DNA from: Thermococcus sp.
GTDB taxonomy: Archaea; Methanobacteriota_B; Thermococci; Thermococcales; Thermococcaceae
NCBI RefSeq assembly: GCF_027063845.1
Contig: NZ_JAMOQU010000019.1
Span: forward strand, 1 to 64,000
Length of the DNA: 64,000 nt
Direction: 5' to 3'
Shown here: in pieces, positions 15,901 through 23,733 of the stretch
How the letters are laid out: each line of letters opens with the position of its first letter
How positions within the stretch are numbered: the first letter of the stretch is position 1
Notes under the pieces: generated by a model
Databases searched by the model: none
What the model saw: the letters and a program-made list of their open reading frames with translations, nothing else
Told to the model about the DNA's origin: nothing
Translations under genes and position numbers: made by a program

Positions 15901-17202
15901 ATGAATAGGGGTAATACCGTTTTAGTAATCGGTGCGGGTGTGGATAAGACTCCCGGGATAGACATGCCTTTAGCTGCACAGCTTGTTCCAGAACTGGCAA
16001 GGTTTTCTGAGGAGGAAGGGAAAGAAATTGAACAAACGATAAGATCATTTCTCCCGGGGTTAAGATTTTCGTTCAATAGATTTATCAAGGAAGCAATAGA
16101 ATCAATAACAAAATCTGATGAGAACCAAATGGAAGATCTTGTAAGAAAACTAGAATACCAAAAAAATCAGATAGATAGTTATGATGAAAAAGATAAAAAA
16201 TTGGCAGAGCTACTCATAAGATTATTCAAGAAAATTAAGACCATTCAAGAGGGTAGCAAACTGGATGATGAAACCGTTGAATTGATAAAAGAAGTTTTTG
16301 GAGAGGATATCATAGCCGAAATAGAGGACGAATCAATAATCGAATTTACAAAACTCTCATTTTCGGATTCTTTCAAAGTCATAATGAAGAGAGTTTTAAG
16401 ACAAAGTTTGAAAGAACCAGAAAACCCGATATATAGAGTATTGAGCACCCATTTTTTGGACATAGAAACTTTACTTGTTGAAACATTTCTTGGTTTTTAT
16501 AATGAGAAACCCTCTGATATTAAAAAATACCTCTACATTTCTTGGATGATGTGGGCATATCTAAAAATGAAAGAAAATGAAGTTTTATCAAAAATAGATG
16601 AAAATAGCATACCTTTTTATTCTATGATTCCAAAAGATTTTAAAGTTATTTCTTTTAATTATACTACCTTTTTATCCAAGGTCCTACCGCATGATAATTA
16701 TTTGTATTTCCATGGCTCCCTTAATGAATATCTTAGAATGGATCTTAGAGATTTACTAAATATCGAAGATGCAGACGAAATTAATGCGTTTTTGGAAAAC
16801 ACTATAAAACCGAATATTGATTTTAACAAGAACAAATACGTAATACCAGGTATAATTCCACCTCTGAAACTTAAACCAGTATTGTCAAATAAATTTATTG
16901 AAATATGGTATAAAGCAAGTGAATGGATCCGTAATGCTGATAAGATCATTGTCATTGGATACTCATTTAACTATGCTGATGAACATTTTAACGATATCAT
17001 ACGAGCAAATAGAGGAAAACCAATTTATATTGTGGGTCCATCCGCTGGAAGTTTAAGGAGTAGGCTTAGTAGAATATTTGGTTTTCGAGAGGATGATTTT
17101 ACTGAAACGACGTTTCAAGGTAAGAGATCATATCAATGTCACAATATCCACATCATTGAAGCAAAAGCCCACGAAATCAACTTGGAAGAAGGGTTTAAGT
17201 GA
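15901..17202 (+). CDS. SIR2-like domain protein, probable antiviral defence NADase (AT-rich)
   Basis: A 433-residue single-gene protein with features of the SIR2-like family used in anti-phage systems. The N-terminal nucleotide loop is VLVIGAGVDKTPG (residues 7-19), followed by an inserted helical region with charged coiled-coil character (about 60-230). The core resumes with VISFNYTT near 250, YFHGS near 264 and the characteristic IIVIGYSFNYADEHFND near 349-365. In other SIR2-like defence proteins this core degrades NAD+; activity here is inferred. The gene is far more AT-rich than radA and nucS on either side, and is flanked by AT-rich spacers, pointing to transfer. GAGGTG lies six nt before the ATG at 15901. 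Confidence 0.75.
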   Translation: MNRGNTVLVIGAGVDKTPGIDMPLAAQLVPELARFSEEEGKEIEQTIRSFLPGLRFSFNRFIKEAIESITKSDENQMEDLVRKLEYQKNQIDSYDEKDKKLAELLIRLFKKIKTIQEGSKLDDETVELIKEVFGEDIIAEIEDESIIEFTKLSFSDSFKVIMKRVLRQSLKEPENPIYRVLSTHFLDIETLLVETFLGFYNEKPSDIKKYLYISWMMWAYLKMKENEVLSKIDENSIPFYSMIPKDFKVISFNYTTFLSKVLPHDNYLYFHGSLNEYLRMDLRDLLNIEDADEINAFLENTIKPNIDFNKNKYVIPGIIPPLKLKPVLSNKFIEIWYKASEWIRNADKIIVIGYSFNYADEHFNDIIRANRGKPIYIVGPSAGSLRSRLSRIFGFREDDFTETTFQGKRSYQCHNIHIIEAKAHEINLEEGFK

Positions 17203-17427
17203 CAAAGCTTACAGAAAAGTTCTAGTGGGTTTTAAATTACTAATTGTTTTATTTTGATATCCTTTGTAGTATTATGTGTTATTTCTAAATGAATTGGAAT
17301 GCTAAAAGTATTAAAAATCATATTGTGAATAATGTGTGTTTAGAATACAAGATACTAGATTATAATCTAAGAATGCAAGTAGCTTTGTCAGTTTAAACCT
17401 TATAAACGGCCCCTCAAACTCTTCTCC

Positions 17428-18177
17428 ATGCCCAAGGTTGAGCTCAGGGAGAACCCATCTCCAGAGGAAATAAAACTCCTCGTCGATTTGGCCGTTTCCT
17501 CCGAGGGAGTGCTTACAATCTTCGCCTGCTGTCGGGTTCACTACGACGGCAGGGCCAAAAGTGAACTCGGCCCAGGCGACAGGGTGATTATAGTTAAACC
17601 CGACGGCTCTTTCTTGATACACCAGAAGGAGAAGCGAGAGCCTGTCAACTGGCAACCGCCAGGAAGCGTCGTTAAACTTGAGCTCCGCGAAAAGCCCGTT
17701 CTCGTCTCGGTCAGGAGGAAGCCCAGGGAAACGCTGGAGGTCGAGCTCGATGAGGTCTACCTAATCACGGTCTTCCACGCAGAGGACTACGAGGAGCTCG
17801 CTTTGACGGGTAGCGAGGCCGAGATGGCCGAGCTCATCTTCGAGAACCCCGAGGTGATAGAGCCCGGCTTTAAGCCACTCTACCGCGAGAAGCCCATTAA
17901 GCACGGCATCGTTGACGTTTTGGGGGTTGACAGGGACGGAAACCTTGTAGTTCTCGAGTTGAAGCGCAGGAGAGCGGATTTGCATGCGGTCAGCCAGCTC
18001 AAGCGCTACGTCGAAACCCTCCGCGAGGAGCACGAGAACGTCAGAGGAATCCTCGTGGCCCCTTCACTCACCTCTGGCGCCAAAAAACTGCTCGAAAAGG
18101 AGGGCCTTGAGTTCAGGAAGCTCGAACCGCCGAGGAGGGGCAGAAAATCGAGGGGAAGACAGCTCAGGCTGTTTTAG
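17428..18177 (+). CDS. nucS: Mismatch-specific endonuclease NucS/EndoMS
   Basis: Dimeric endonuclease that cleaves both strands at mismatches (mainly G-containing and T-T), guided by PCNA. The 249-residue protein has an N-terminal beta-sandwich DNA-binding/dimerisation domain and a C-terminal PD-(D/E)XK nuclease with GIVDVLGVDRDGNLVVLELK around residues 158-177. The C-terminus is basic and ends in QLRLF, a PCNA-binding peptide. The ATG at 17428 is preceded by TATA-like CTTATAAAC about 30 nt upstream, suggesting a leaderless message. An ORB-like ATCTCCAGAGGAAATAAAAC (17457-17476; one core mismatch) lies in its first codons. Confidence 0.95.
   Translation: MPKVELRENPSPEEIKLLVDLAVSSEGVLTIFACCRVHYDGRAKSELGPGDRVIIVKPDGSFLIHQKEKREPVNWQPPGSVVKLELREKPVLVSVRRKPRETLEVELDEVYLITVFHAEDYEELALTGSEAEMAELIFENPEVIEPGFKPLYREKPIKHGIVDVLGVDRDGNLVVLELKRRRADLHAVSQLKRYVETLREEHENVRGILVAPSLTSGAKKLLEKEGLEFRKLEPPRRGRKSRGRQLRLF
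17457..17481 (+). promoter_or_regulatory. ORB-like motif at the 5' end of nucS
   Basis: CTCCAGAGGAAATAAAACTC matches the origin ORB core and A-rich extension with a single core mismatch (A for T). It lies about 30 bp inside nucS. Significance uncertain because it is coding. Confidence 0.4.
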
Positions 18178-18557
18178 CCCATGCTCATCTCCTGCGGGAA
18201 CAGCTCCCTAACCCTCGCCACGAGGATTCCGTCCCTTCTCTCGACCTCCACAACCCGCCCGAGGCCGACCAGCTTTACCTTTGCCCTGCAGACTGTGATT
18301 TCCCTCTCGTCGCTCTCCTCCCAGGGGACCCTCGTCTCAAGCTCTCTGGCCTCTATCAGCTCCGCGAGGAGACCTTCGGTTCCAGTGGAGACGTCGTCAA
18401 AGGGGTCGTAGGTGAGGAACAGCCTGAGGGCCTCGTCTATCGCCTCTTCGATTGCAAGGATGTTTCTCGCGCTTCTGAGCTCTATCGTCCTGTAGGGGTT
18501 CCTCAGGAGCTCGTCTAAAACCCGTCTCGCGATTCCAGCGAGGATTACCGCCTCCAT
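18174..18557 (-). CDS. Conserved hypothetical protein
   Basis: The 127-residue soluble protein has a helical N-terminal half (NILAIEEAIDEALRLFL) and a beta-rich C-terminal half. No family recognised. It is convergent with nucS, overlapping by four bp, and lies nine bp beyond the PAC2-family gene's stop in the same direction, so it is probably cotranscribed with that gene. An ORB-like GTTCCAGTGGAGACG (18379-18393) encodes Val-Ser-Thr-Gly in its middle. Confidence 0.7.
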   Translation of the reverse strand: MEAVILAGIARRVLDELLRNPYRTIELRSARNILAIEEAIDEALRLFLTYDPFDDVSTGTEGLLAELIEARELETRVPWEESDEREITVCRAKVKLVGLGRVVEVERRDGILVARVRELFPQEMSMG

Positions 18558-18566
18558 GTTACCACC

Positions 18567-19292
18567 TCACAGGTAGATGCTCTCGTACTGCTTCATCTCC
18601 TTCTTCCGTGCCTGCTCCATCTGCTCGTGCATCTTCCTGAGCTGCTCCTCAATCATCTCCGCCTCCTTGATGAGCGGTTCAGTCGAGACGTCAATCGGCG
18701 TGAGCTTCTTGAGTACCTCGATGACGTTCGCTGCCGCCCGAGGGTCGGGTCTGTCGCCGAACGTCTCGCCGAGGAGCACGTAGGCGTTTAAGCCCCTCTT
18801 TCCGGCCTCCCAGAGGAGCTTTCCGCTCATTCCCATAATCGAGCCGTACTGGAGTATCTTCGCTCCGGCCTCTTCGAGCTCCCTGTTGAGCTCTTCTCTC
18901 GCGCCGACGCCCCACACTTCCATCTTCTCCTTGAAGAAGCCTATGCCGATTCCGCCGATGGAGATTACCTTCTCGGCCTTCATCTCGCTGAGGTAGCTCG
19001 CGAGTTCCTTCGCTATCTCGTTGACGAGCGTCGGGGGCACGTAGATGTCCGCTACCGCCACGATTACGTTGTCCTTGCCGTAGAAGCGGAGCGGTGGGTT
19101 GGGCTTCCCCTCGAGGACTATGCTCATCGGAGGTATGAAGGGGCTCTCAACGTAGCCTATCATCTCCATTCCGAGTTCTTTGGCCAGGAAGTTGCCCGCT
19201 ATGTGGCCTACAAGGCCTATTCCCGGGTAACCCTCGATGAATATCGGGTTCTTTACCTCCGGCAGGACGAGCTTGACAGGTTTCTCCTCCAT
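18567..19292 (-). CDS. PAC2-family proteasome assembly chaperone homologue
   Basis: Archaeal homologue of proteasome assembly chaperone PAC2 (PbaA/PbaB type), likely a cytoplasmic homo-oligomer acting on the 20S proteasome. Family features are the N-terminal FIEGYPGIGLVGHIAGNFL (residues about 18-36), KVISIGGIGIG, a conserved LLGETFGDRPDPRAA segment, and a charged helical C-terminal tail rich in Met/Gln/Glu/Lys that could dock on the proteasome. GGTGGTGAG precedes the ATG at 19292, which is preferred to an in-frame codon ten residues upstream. Divergent from the MTA phosphorylase gene. Confidence 0.85.
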   Translation of the reverse strand: MEEKPVKLVLPEVKNPIFIEGYPGIGLVGHIAGNFLAKELGMEMIGYVESPFIPPMSIVLEGKPNPPLRFYGKDNVIVAVADIYVPPTLVNEIAKELASYLSEMKAEKVISIGGIGIGFFKEKMEVWGVGAREELNRELEEAGAKILQYGSIMGMSGKLLWEAGKRGLNAYVLLGETFGDRPDPRAAANVIEVLKKLTPIDVSTEPLIKEAEMIEEQLRKMHEQMEQARKKEMKQYESIYL

Positions 19293-19338
19293 CTCACCAC
19301 CCCCGGAATATTTAGTTCCCAAAGGTTATTAAAGTTTC

Positions 19339-19362
19339 CGCCCTTCGTTTCCACTGGAAAGG
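19339..19362 (-). promoter_or_regulatory. ORB-like element in the divergent promoter region before MTA phosphorylase
   Basis: On the minus strand it reads CCTTTCCAGTGGAAACGAAG followed by GGCGG, so the core, the GAA spacer and a short G-rich tail are all present. The gene-free location and the TATA-like CTTATATG immediately to its right (19367-19374) place it at the upstream edge of the promoter. Confidence 0.65.
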
Positions 19363-19406
19363 CAACCCTTATATGAGTGGAGCGAGCATTTAACACGGTG
19401 ATGACC

Positions 19407-20180
19407 ATGCTGAGGATAGGCATCATAGGTGGTTCCGGGGTTTACGGCGTCTTCGAGCCGAGGGAGACCGTTAAGGTTCACACGCCCTACGGCAGGCCCT
19501 CGGCCCCGGTGGAAATAGGCGAAATCGAGGGCGTTGAGGTGGCATTCATACCGAGGCACGGCAAGCACCACGAGTTCCCGCCACACGAAGTGCCCTACCG
19601 GGCCAACATCTGGGCGCTCAAGGAGCTGGGCGTCGAGAGGGTCATAGGCATAACGGCAGTTGGCTCGCTCCGTGAGGAGTATAAACCGGGGGACATCGTC
19701 ATAACCGACCAGTTTATTGACTTCACGAAGAAGCGCGATTACACCTTCTACAACGGGCCCAGGGTTGCCCACGTCTCGATGGCCGACCCCTTCTGCCCCG
19801 AGATGCGGAGAATCTTCTACGAAACTGCCAAGGAGCTCGGCTTCCCTGTCCACGAGAAGGGAACCTACGTCTGCATCGAGGGACCGAGGTTCTCTACTAG
19901 AGCGGAGAGCTTCATGTTCCGCCAGTACGCCCACATAATAGGAATGACGCTCGTCCCAGAGGTAAACCTGGCCAGGGAGCTTGGAATGTGCTACGTGAAC
20001 ATCGCAACGGTCACCGACTACGACGTCTGGGCCGACAAGCCGGTTGATGCCCAGGAGGTTCTCAAGGTCATGGCCGAGAACAACTACAAGGTTCAGGAGC
20101 TCCTTAAGAAGGGCATCCCGAGGATTCCCGAGGAGAGGAACTGCGGCTGCGCCGACGTGCTGAAAACGATGTTTGTTTGA
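19407..20180 (+). CDS. mtnP: S-methyl-5'-thioadenosine phosphorylase
   Basis: Cleaves methylthioadenosine with phosphate to adenine and methylthioribose-1-phosphate (polyamine by-product salvage). The 257-residue PNP-family protein shows the GGSGVYG phosphate loop at residues 8-14, [57 protein letters not shown] and TDYDVW. The Cys pair near the C-terminus (NCGCADVL) resembles the CXC thermostabilising disulphide known in Pyrococcus and Sulfolobus MTAPs. GGTGAT precedes the ATG at 19407 by four nt. An MTA/SAH deaminase-like amidohydrolase lies 0.6 kb downstream. Confidence 0.95.
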   Translation: MLRIGIIGGSGVYGVFEPRETVKVHTPYGRPSAPVEIGEIEGVEVAFIPRHGKHHEFPPHEVPYRANIWALKELGVERVIGITAVGSLREEYKPGDIVITDQFIDFTKKRDYTFYNGPRVAHVSMADPFCPEMRRIFYETAKELGFPVHEKGTYVCIEGPRFSTRAESFMFRQYAHIIGMTLVPEVNLARELGMCYVNIATVTDYDVWADKPVDAQEVLKVMAENNYKVQELLKKGIPRIPEERNCGCADVLKTMFV

Positions 20181-20298
20181 GCTGGGTGGTTGCTTTGTTT
20201 TCTATTTCTATGTTGAACTCTTCTTTAGCTCATCACAATTTAGCCGGGAATTTGGAAAACTTTAAAATCTTCAGTTCCCTCTTAGAGTGGTGGTCGCC

Positions 20299-20757
20299 GT
20301 GAGGAAAGCCCTTGCGATTGTTCCGGTGGTGTTCTTTCTCCTGATTTCGGGGTTTGTCTCGGCCTACGAGCTCCAGGCCTATGGCTATGTAACAAAGGTG
20401 GTTGACGGCGATACAGTGTGGTTCCACTCCTACTACGGTTATAGGGCCGGAGAAACCTTCAAGGTTCGCTTCGCCGACATAAACGCTCCCGAACTATACA
20501 CGGCGGAAGGTAAGGAGTCCAAGGCTGCCCTGGAATGGCTCTTCGATACCTACGGACGTCACGTTTACCTCGACGTTGATGACGTTTACGAAACCGACCA
20601 TTATGGGAGGGTCGTCGCGGTCGTTTACCTTCCATTCTGGTATTATGGCTATGCCCTCAACGTCAACGAATGGCTGGTGGAGAGGGGCTACGCATCCATC
20701 TGGGACCACTACAACGAGTTTGACCCGTACTCATGGAGCCTCTGGGTTCCAATTTGA
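20299..20757 (+). CDS. Secreted thermonuclease (staphylococcal nuclease-like)
   Basis: A 152-residue protein with a clear N-terminal signal peptide (AIVPVVFFLLISGFVSA) and a single SNase domain. Conserved residues include VVDGDTVWF, KVRFADINAPEL with the catalytic-type Arg, YGRHVYLDVDD and DHYGRVVAVV. Likely a Ca2+-dependent extracellular nuclease for DNA/RNA scavenging. It is rich in Tyr and Trp, especially at the C-terminus. GGTGGT lies four nt before the GTG at 20299, preferred over GTG codons at 20287/20290. Confidence 0.88.
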   Translation: MRKALAIVPVVFFLLISGFVSAYELQAYGYVTKVVDGDTVWFHSYYGYRAGETFKVRFADINAPELYTAEGKESKAALEWLFDTYGRHVYLDVDDVYETDHYGRVVAVVYLPFWYYGYALNVNEWLVERGYASIWDHYNEFDPYSWSLWVPI

Positions 20758-20827
20758 GGTTTTTCTCTTCTCCGACATCTTTTTAACCTCGGCAGAAAAC
20801 ACACCCCTTTAAAAGGGGGTGGTCGGA

Positions 20828-22102
20828 GTGAGCATTCTCATCAGGAACGGTTACGTTCTCTACGGCGAGAACCTTGAGGTCGTTAAAGCGGACGTTCTAA
20901 TCGAGGGCAACCGAATCGTTGAGGTCAAAAGGAGAATCAACGAGGGCGCGGATACCGTCATAGACGCGACCGGAAAGGTTGTTTCGCCCGGCTTCGTCAA
21001 CCTCCACACTCACTCGCCGATGGGTCTTCTGAGGGGCCTTGCAGACGATTTACCTCTGATGGAGTGGCTGGAAAAGCACATCTGGCCGAGGGAAGCGAAG
21101 CTGACGCGCGAGCACATCAAGGTCGGCGCCTACTTGGGAGCTCTCGAGATGATTAAGACCGGCACGACAACCTTCCTCGACATGTACTTCCAGATGGACG
21201 CGGTTGCCGAGGCAACCCTTGAAGCTGGTCTTCGTGGGTATCTCTCCTATGGCATGATAGACCTCGGCGACCCCGAGAGGACGGAGAAGGAAATTAAAGA
21301 GGCCCTGCGCGAGATGAAGGTCATCGAGGGCCTCAACTCCGAGAGGGTCCACTTCGTCTTTGGGCCCCACGCGCCCTACACCTGCTCCCTTGCCCTCTTG
21401 AAGGAAGTTAGGAAGCTCGCGAATGAGTATGGTAAGCTGATAACGATTCACGTGGCAGAGACAATGGCCGAGCTCGGAAAGATTCAGGAGCGCTACGGGA
21501 AGAGCCCCGTTGTGCTCCTCGACGAAATCGGCTTCTTCGGGAGCGATGTTATAATAGCGCACGGCGTCTGGCTCGACAGCAGGGATATCTCTATACTCGC
21601 GAGGAACGGCGTCACCGTTGCCCACAATCCAGCGAGTAACATGAAGCTTGCCAGCGGTGTGATGCCCCTCCAGAGGCTCCTGAACGCTGGAGTTAACGTC
21701 GGCCTCGGGACAGACGGGAGCGCGAGCAACAACAACCTCGACATGGTAGAGGAGATGAAGCTTGCCGCTCTGCTCCACAAGGTTCACAACCTTGACCCAA
21801 CGGTTGCAGACGCCAGAACCGTCTTCAGGATGGCAACTGTAAACGGCGCAAAGGCGCTCCGCCTCAACGCCGGCGTTATAAAGCCCGGCTACCTGGCCGA
21901 TATAGTCATTTTCGACTTTAACAGACCCCACCTGAGGCCGATTCATGACATAGTGAGCCACATCGTTTACTCCGCCAACGGCAACGACGTCGAGACGACG
22001 ATAGTTGACGGAAAGGTTTTAATGCTCGACCGCGAAGTTCTTACGCTGGATGAGGAGAAAATACTGAACCGGGTGGAGGAGGTGGCGCGTGAACTATCTT
22101 GA
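20828..22102 (+). CDS. mtaD: 5-methylthioadenosine/S-adenosylhomocysteine deaminase-type amidohydrolase
   Basis: Metal-dependent amidohydrolase of the ATZ/TRZ-MtaD group, predicted to deaminate MTA or SAH to the inosyl compounds. The 424-residue protein shows the metal-binding NLHTHSPMG, HVAET, IAHGVWLD and HNPASNMKLASG motifs and the catalytic GTDGSASNN. Substrate specificity is inferred from family and from the nearby MTA phosphorylase. GGTGGT lies four nt before the GTG at 20828. The last codons overlap the start of the next gene (22089), so the two are cotranscribed. Confidence 0.88.
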   Translation: MSILIRNGYVLYGENLEVVKADVLIEGNRIVEVKRRINEGADTVIDATGKVVSPGFVNLHTHSPMGLLRGLADDLPLMEWLEKHIWPREAKLTREHIKVGAYLGALEMIKTGTTTFLDMYFQMDAVAEATLEAGLRGYLSYGMIDLGDPERTEKEIKEALREMKVIEGLNSERVHFVFGPHAPYTCSLALLKEVRKLANEYGKLITIHVAETMAELGKIQERYGKSPVVLLDEIGFFGSDVIIAHGVWLDSRDISILARNGVTVAHNPASNMKLASGVMPLQRLLNAGVNVGLGTDGSASNNNLDMVEEMKLAALLHKVHNLDPTVADARTVFRMATVNGAKALRLNAGVIKPGYLADIVIFDFNRPHLRPIHDIVSHIVYSANGNDVETTIVDGKVLMLDREVLTLDEEKILNRVEEVARELS

Positions 22103-23072
22103 CCTTTTCCTGGGCGTTGCACTGCTCGTTTCCTACGTCCTCCTCTTCTACAACCATCACATTACTGGCCGAAAGGCGCTCCTCTACTACTCGTTAGCCT
22201 GGCTGAGCCTCGCCGTTCCGGTCTTCTCCTCGGATATGGGAGTCTACATCGTTGGCCTGGCCTTTTTCTCGGCCTTTCTGTGGGCCGGCAACGTCGAGGC
22301 GATAGACGAATTGACCCTAAACAATGAAACAGCGAGGAGTCTGCTCTACCTATCGATTCTCCCGGTGCTCATCGTTTTCCTGTTCTATCCTGAGCACGAA
22401 ACGTCAGCTTATATTCTTCTCGGCCTGTGGATTGTCCTCTCGGCCGTTCTCCTCGGGTTCTATGGGGGGAGAACGCTCCTGCCGATGTCGGTCCTTCAGG
22501 CTTTCCTCGGCGTCGTCGTGGCACTCTCAGGATTGATTCCCTTCTTCCGGCTCCGCATCGTTCCCGCTTTCCTCGGCGTTGTCCTCGCCTTTGAGTCGGT
22601 TAGAACCTTCCTGAGGACTTCTTTCGTCGGGGACTTCTCCATCGGTTCAATCAAGGACGTTGGCCTCGATGGAAAACCCGGTCTCTTTCTCGTCCCCTCT
22701 GTCCCTGAGGACGTTCTCTCCTCCGCCCTTGTGTTTTCACGGAGTCCGCGGAACGCTCCCAACTGGTTCTGGATAACGACGGTTCACGACGAGCGGACAA
22801 TCTCGCCGACAAACCTCCCCAAAATTCTCGACATGGCGGTCAAGTTCATGAGGGAAGCTGGGGAAGCCGGTAAAAAGCCCATCATCGTCATTGACGGTCT
22901 CGATTATCTCGTCCTCGAAAACGGCTTCTCCAGCGTCCTCAAGTTCCTGTCGGCGCTCAGGGACTACGCCCTCGTCCACGGCGCCACGGTGTTTATAGTT
23001 GGGAGTGACGATTTCCTCTCAGAGAGGGAGAGAAAGCTTTTGAGGAGCATCGTGGGTGAGGGCAATGCTTGA
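22089..23072 (+). CDS. Membrane protein with C-terminal DUF835 domain
   Basis: The 327-residue protein has about six TM segments in residues 5-175 and a cytoplasmic DUF835-type domain from about 185 to the end. The domain includes LFLVPSVPEDV, an IIVIDGLDYLVLENGF stretch resembling a degenerate Walker B, and IVGSDDFLSERE. DUF835 proteins are expanded in Thermococcales and of unknown role; a sensory or ATPase-like function is possible. GTG at 22089 with GGTGG three nt upstream; overlaps the preceding amidohydrolase gene by 14 bp and the following macrodomain gene by 8 bp. Confidence 0.8.
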   Translation: MNYLDLFLGVALLVSYVLLFYNHHITGRKALLYYSLAWLSLAVPVFSSDMGVYIVGLAFFSAFLWAGNVEAIDELTLNNETARSLLYLSILPVLIVFLFYPEHETSAYILLGLWIVLSAVLLGFYGGRTLLPMSVLQAFLGVVVALSGLIPFFRLRIVPAFLGVVLAFESVRTFLRTSFVGDFSIGSIKDVGLDGKPGLFLVPSVPEDVLSSALVFSRSPRNAPNWFWITTVHDERTISPTNLPKILDMAVKFMREAGEAGKKPIIVIDGLDYLVLENGFSSVLKFLSALRDYALVHGATVFIVGSDDFLSERERKLLRSIVGEGNA

Positions 23073-23604
23073 GGTTGTTAAAGGTGACATCACCCGCTTT
23101 CCGGCCGAGGCGATTGTAAACGCTGCGAACCGCTACCTCGAGCACGGTGGTGGTGTCGCCTACGCCATAGCCAAGGCCGCCGCTGGAGACGCCCGCGAGT
23201 ACATCAGGATAAGCAAGGAAGCCTTGAGAGAACAGCTTGGAAAGGACTCAATGGAGCACGGCGAAGTCGTTGTAACGCCGGCGATGAGACTCGAGCGATA
23301 CGGGATTAAGTACGTCATTCACACGGTCGGCCCCTACTGCGGCGGCCGCTGGGACGGGGATAAGAAGGAGAAGCTCAGGAAGGCTATACTGGGGGCGCTC
23401 AGGAAGGCAGACGAGCTGGGCGTTAAGAGCGTGGCCTTCCCGGCGATAAGCGCCGGAATCTACGGCTGTCCCCTTGAGGAAGTCGTTAGAACCTTCAAGG
23501 AAACAGTTGAGGAGTTTTCAAGGGAAGCGAGAAGCGTGAAGAATGTTTACCTGGTGCTTTATTCGGAGGATGCCTACCGGAAGGCGCTTGAGACTCTTTG
23601 TTAG
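23065..23604 (+). CDS. Macrodomain protein (ADP-ribose/O-acetyl-ADP-ribose binding)
   Basis: Single macrodomain of 179 residues. The conserved ligand-binding NAANRYLEHGGGVAYAIAKAAG (split as IVNAANRYL and HGGGVAYAI), HTVGPYCGG and AISAGIYGCP motifs are intact, typical of MacroD-type ADP-ribosyl hydrolases that remove ADP-ribose from proteins or deacetylate O-acetyl-ADP-ribose. The ATG at 23065 follows GGGTGA; the gene overlaps the DUF835 gene by 8 bp, so it is translationally coupled to it. Confidence 0.9.
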   Translation: MLEVVKGDITRFPAEAIVNAANRYLEHGGGVAYAIAKAAAGDAREYIRISKEALREQLGKDSMEHGEVVVTPAMRLERYGIKYVIHTVGPYCGGRWDGDKKEKLRKAILGALRKADELGVKSVAFPAISAGIYGCPLEEVVRTFKETVEEFSREARSVKNVYLVLYSEDAYRKALETLC

Positions 23605-23693
23605 CATAACAATATGTGTCTCTTCATGTTTTATATTTTACTCATGGTTTGTGGGCTATGCTTCGTTGACTTTAACTAATGGAATTCGTAACC

Positions 23694-23701
23694 TTTAAAT
23701 A
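23694..23701 (+). promoter_or_regulatory. TATA box of the PEGA surface protein gene
   Basis: TTTAAATA lies 40 nt before the preferred ATG, preceded by a CC that fits a BRE. Confidence 0.5.
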
Positions 23702-23733
23702 TCTTTATTTTAACTCGCAAGGGTGATATGATG

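Noticed and set aside
21050-21961. 303-residue minus-strand frame within the amidohydrolase gene
   Set aside because: Antisense shadow of a clear enzyme gene.
23065-23604. Macrodomain and SIR2-like gene as one NAD/ADP-ribose defence system
   Set aside because: They are 6 kb apart with unrelated genes between, differ in composition, and the macrodomain gene is coupled to DUF835 instead.
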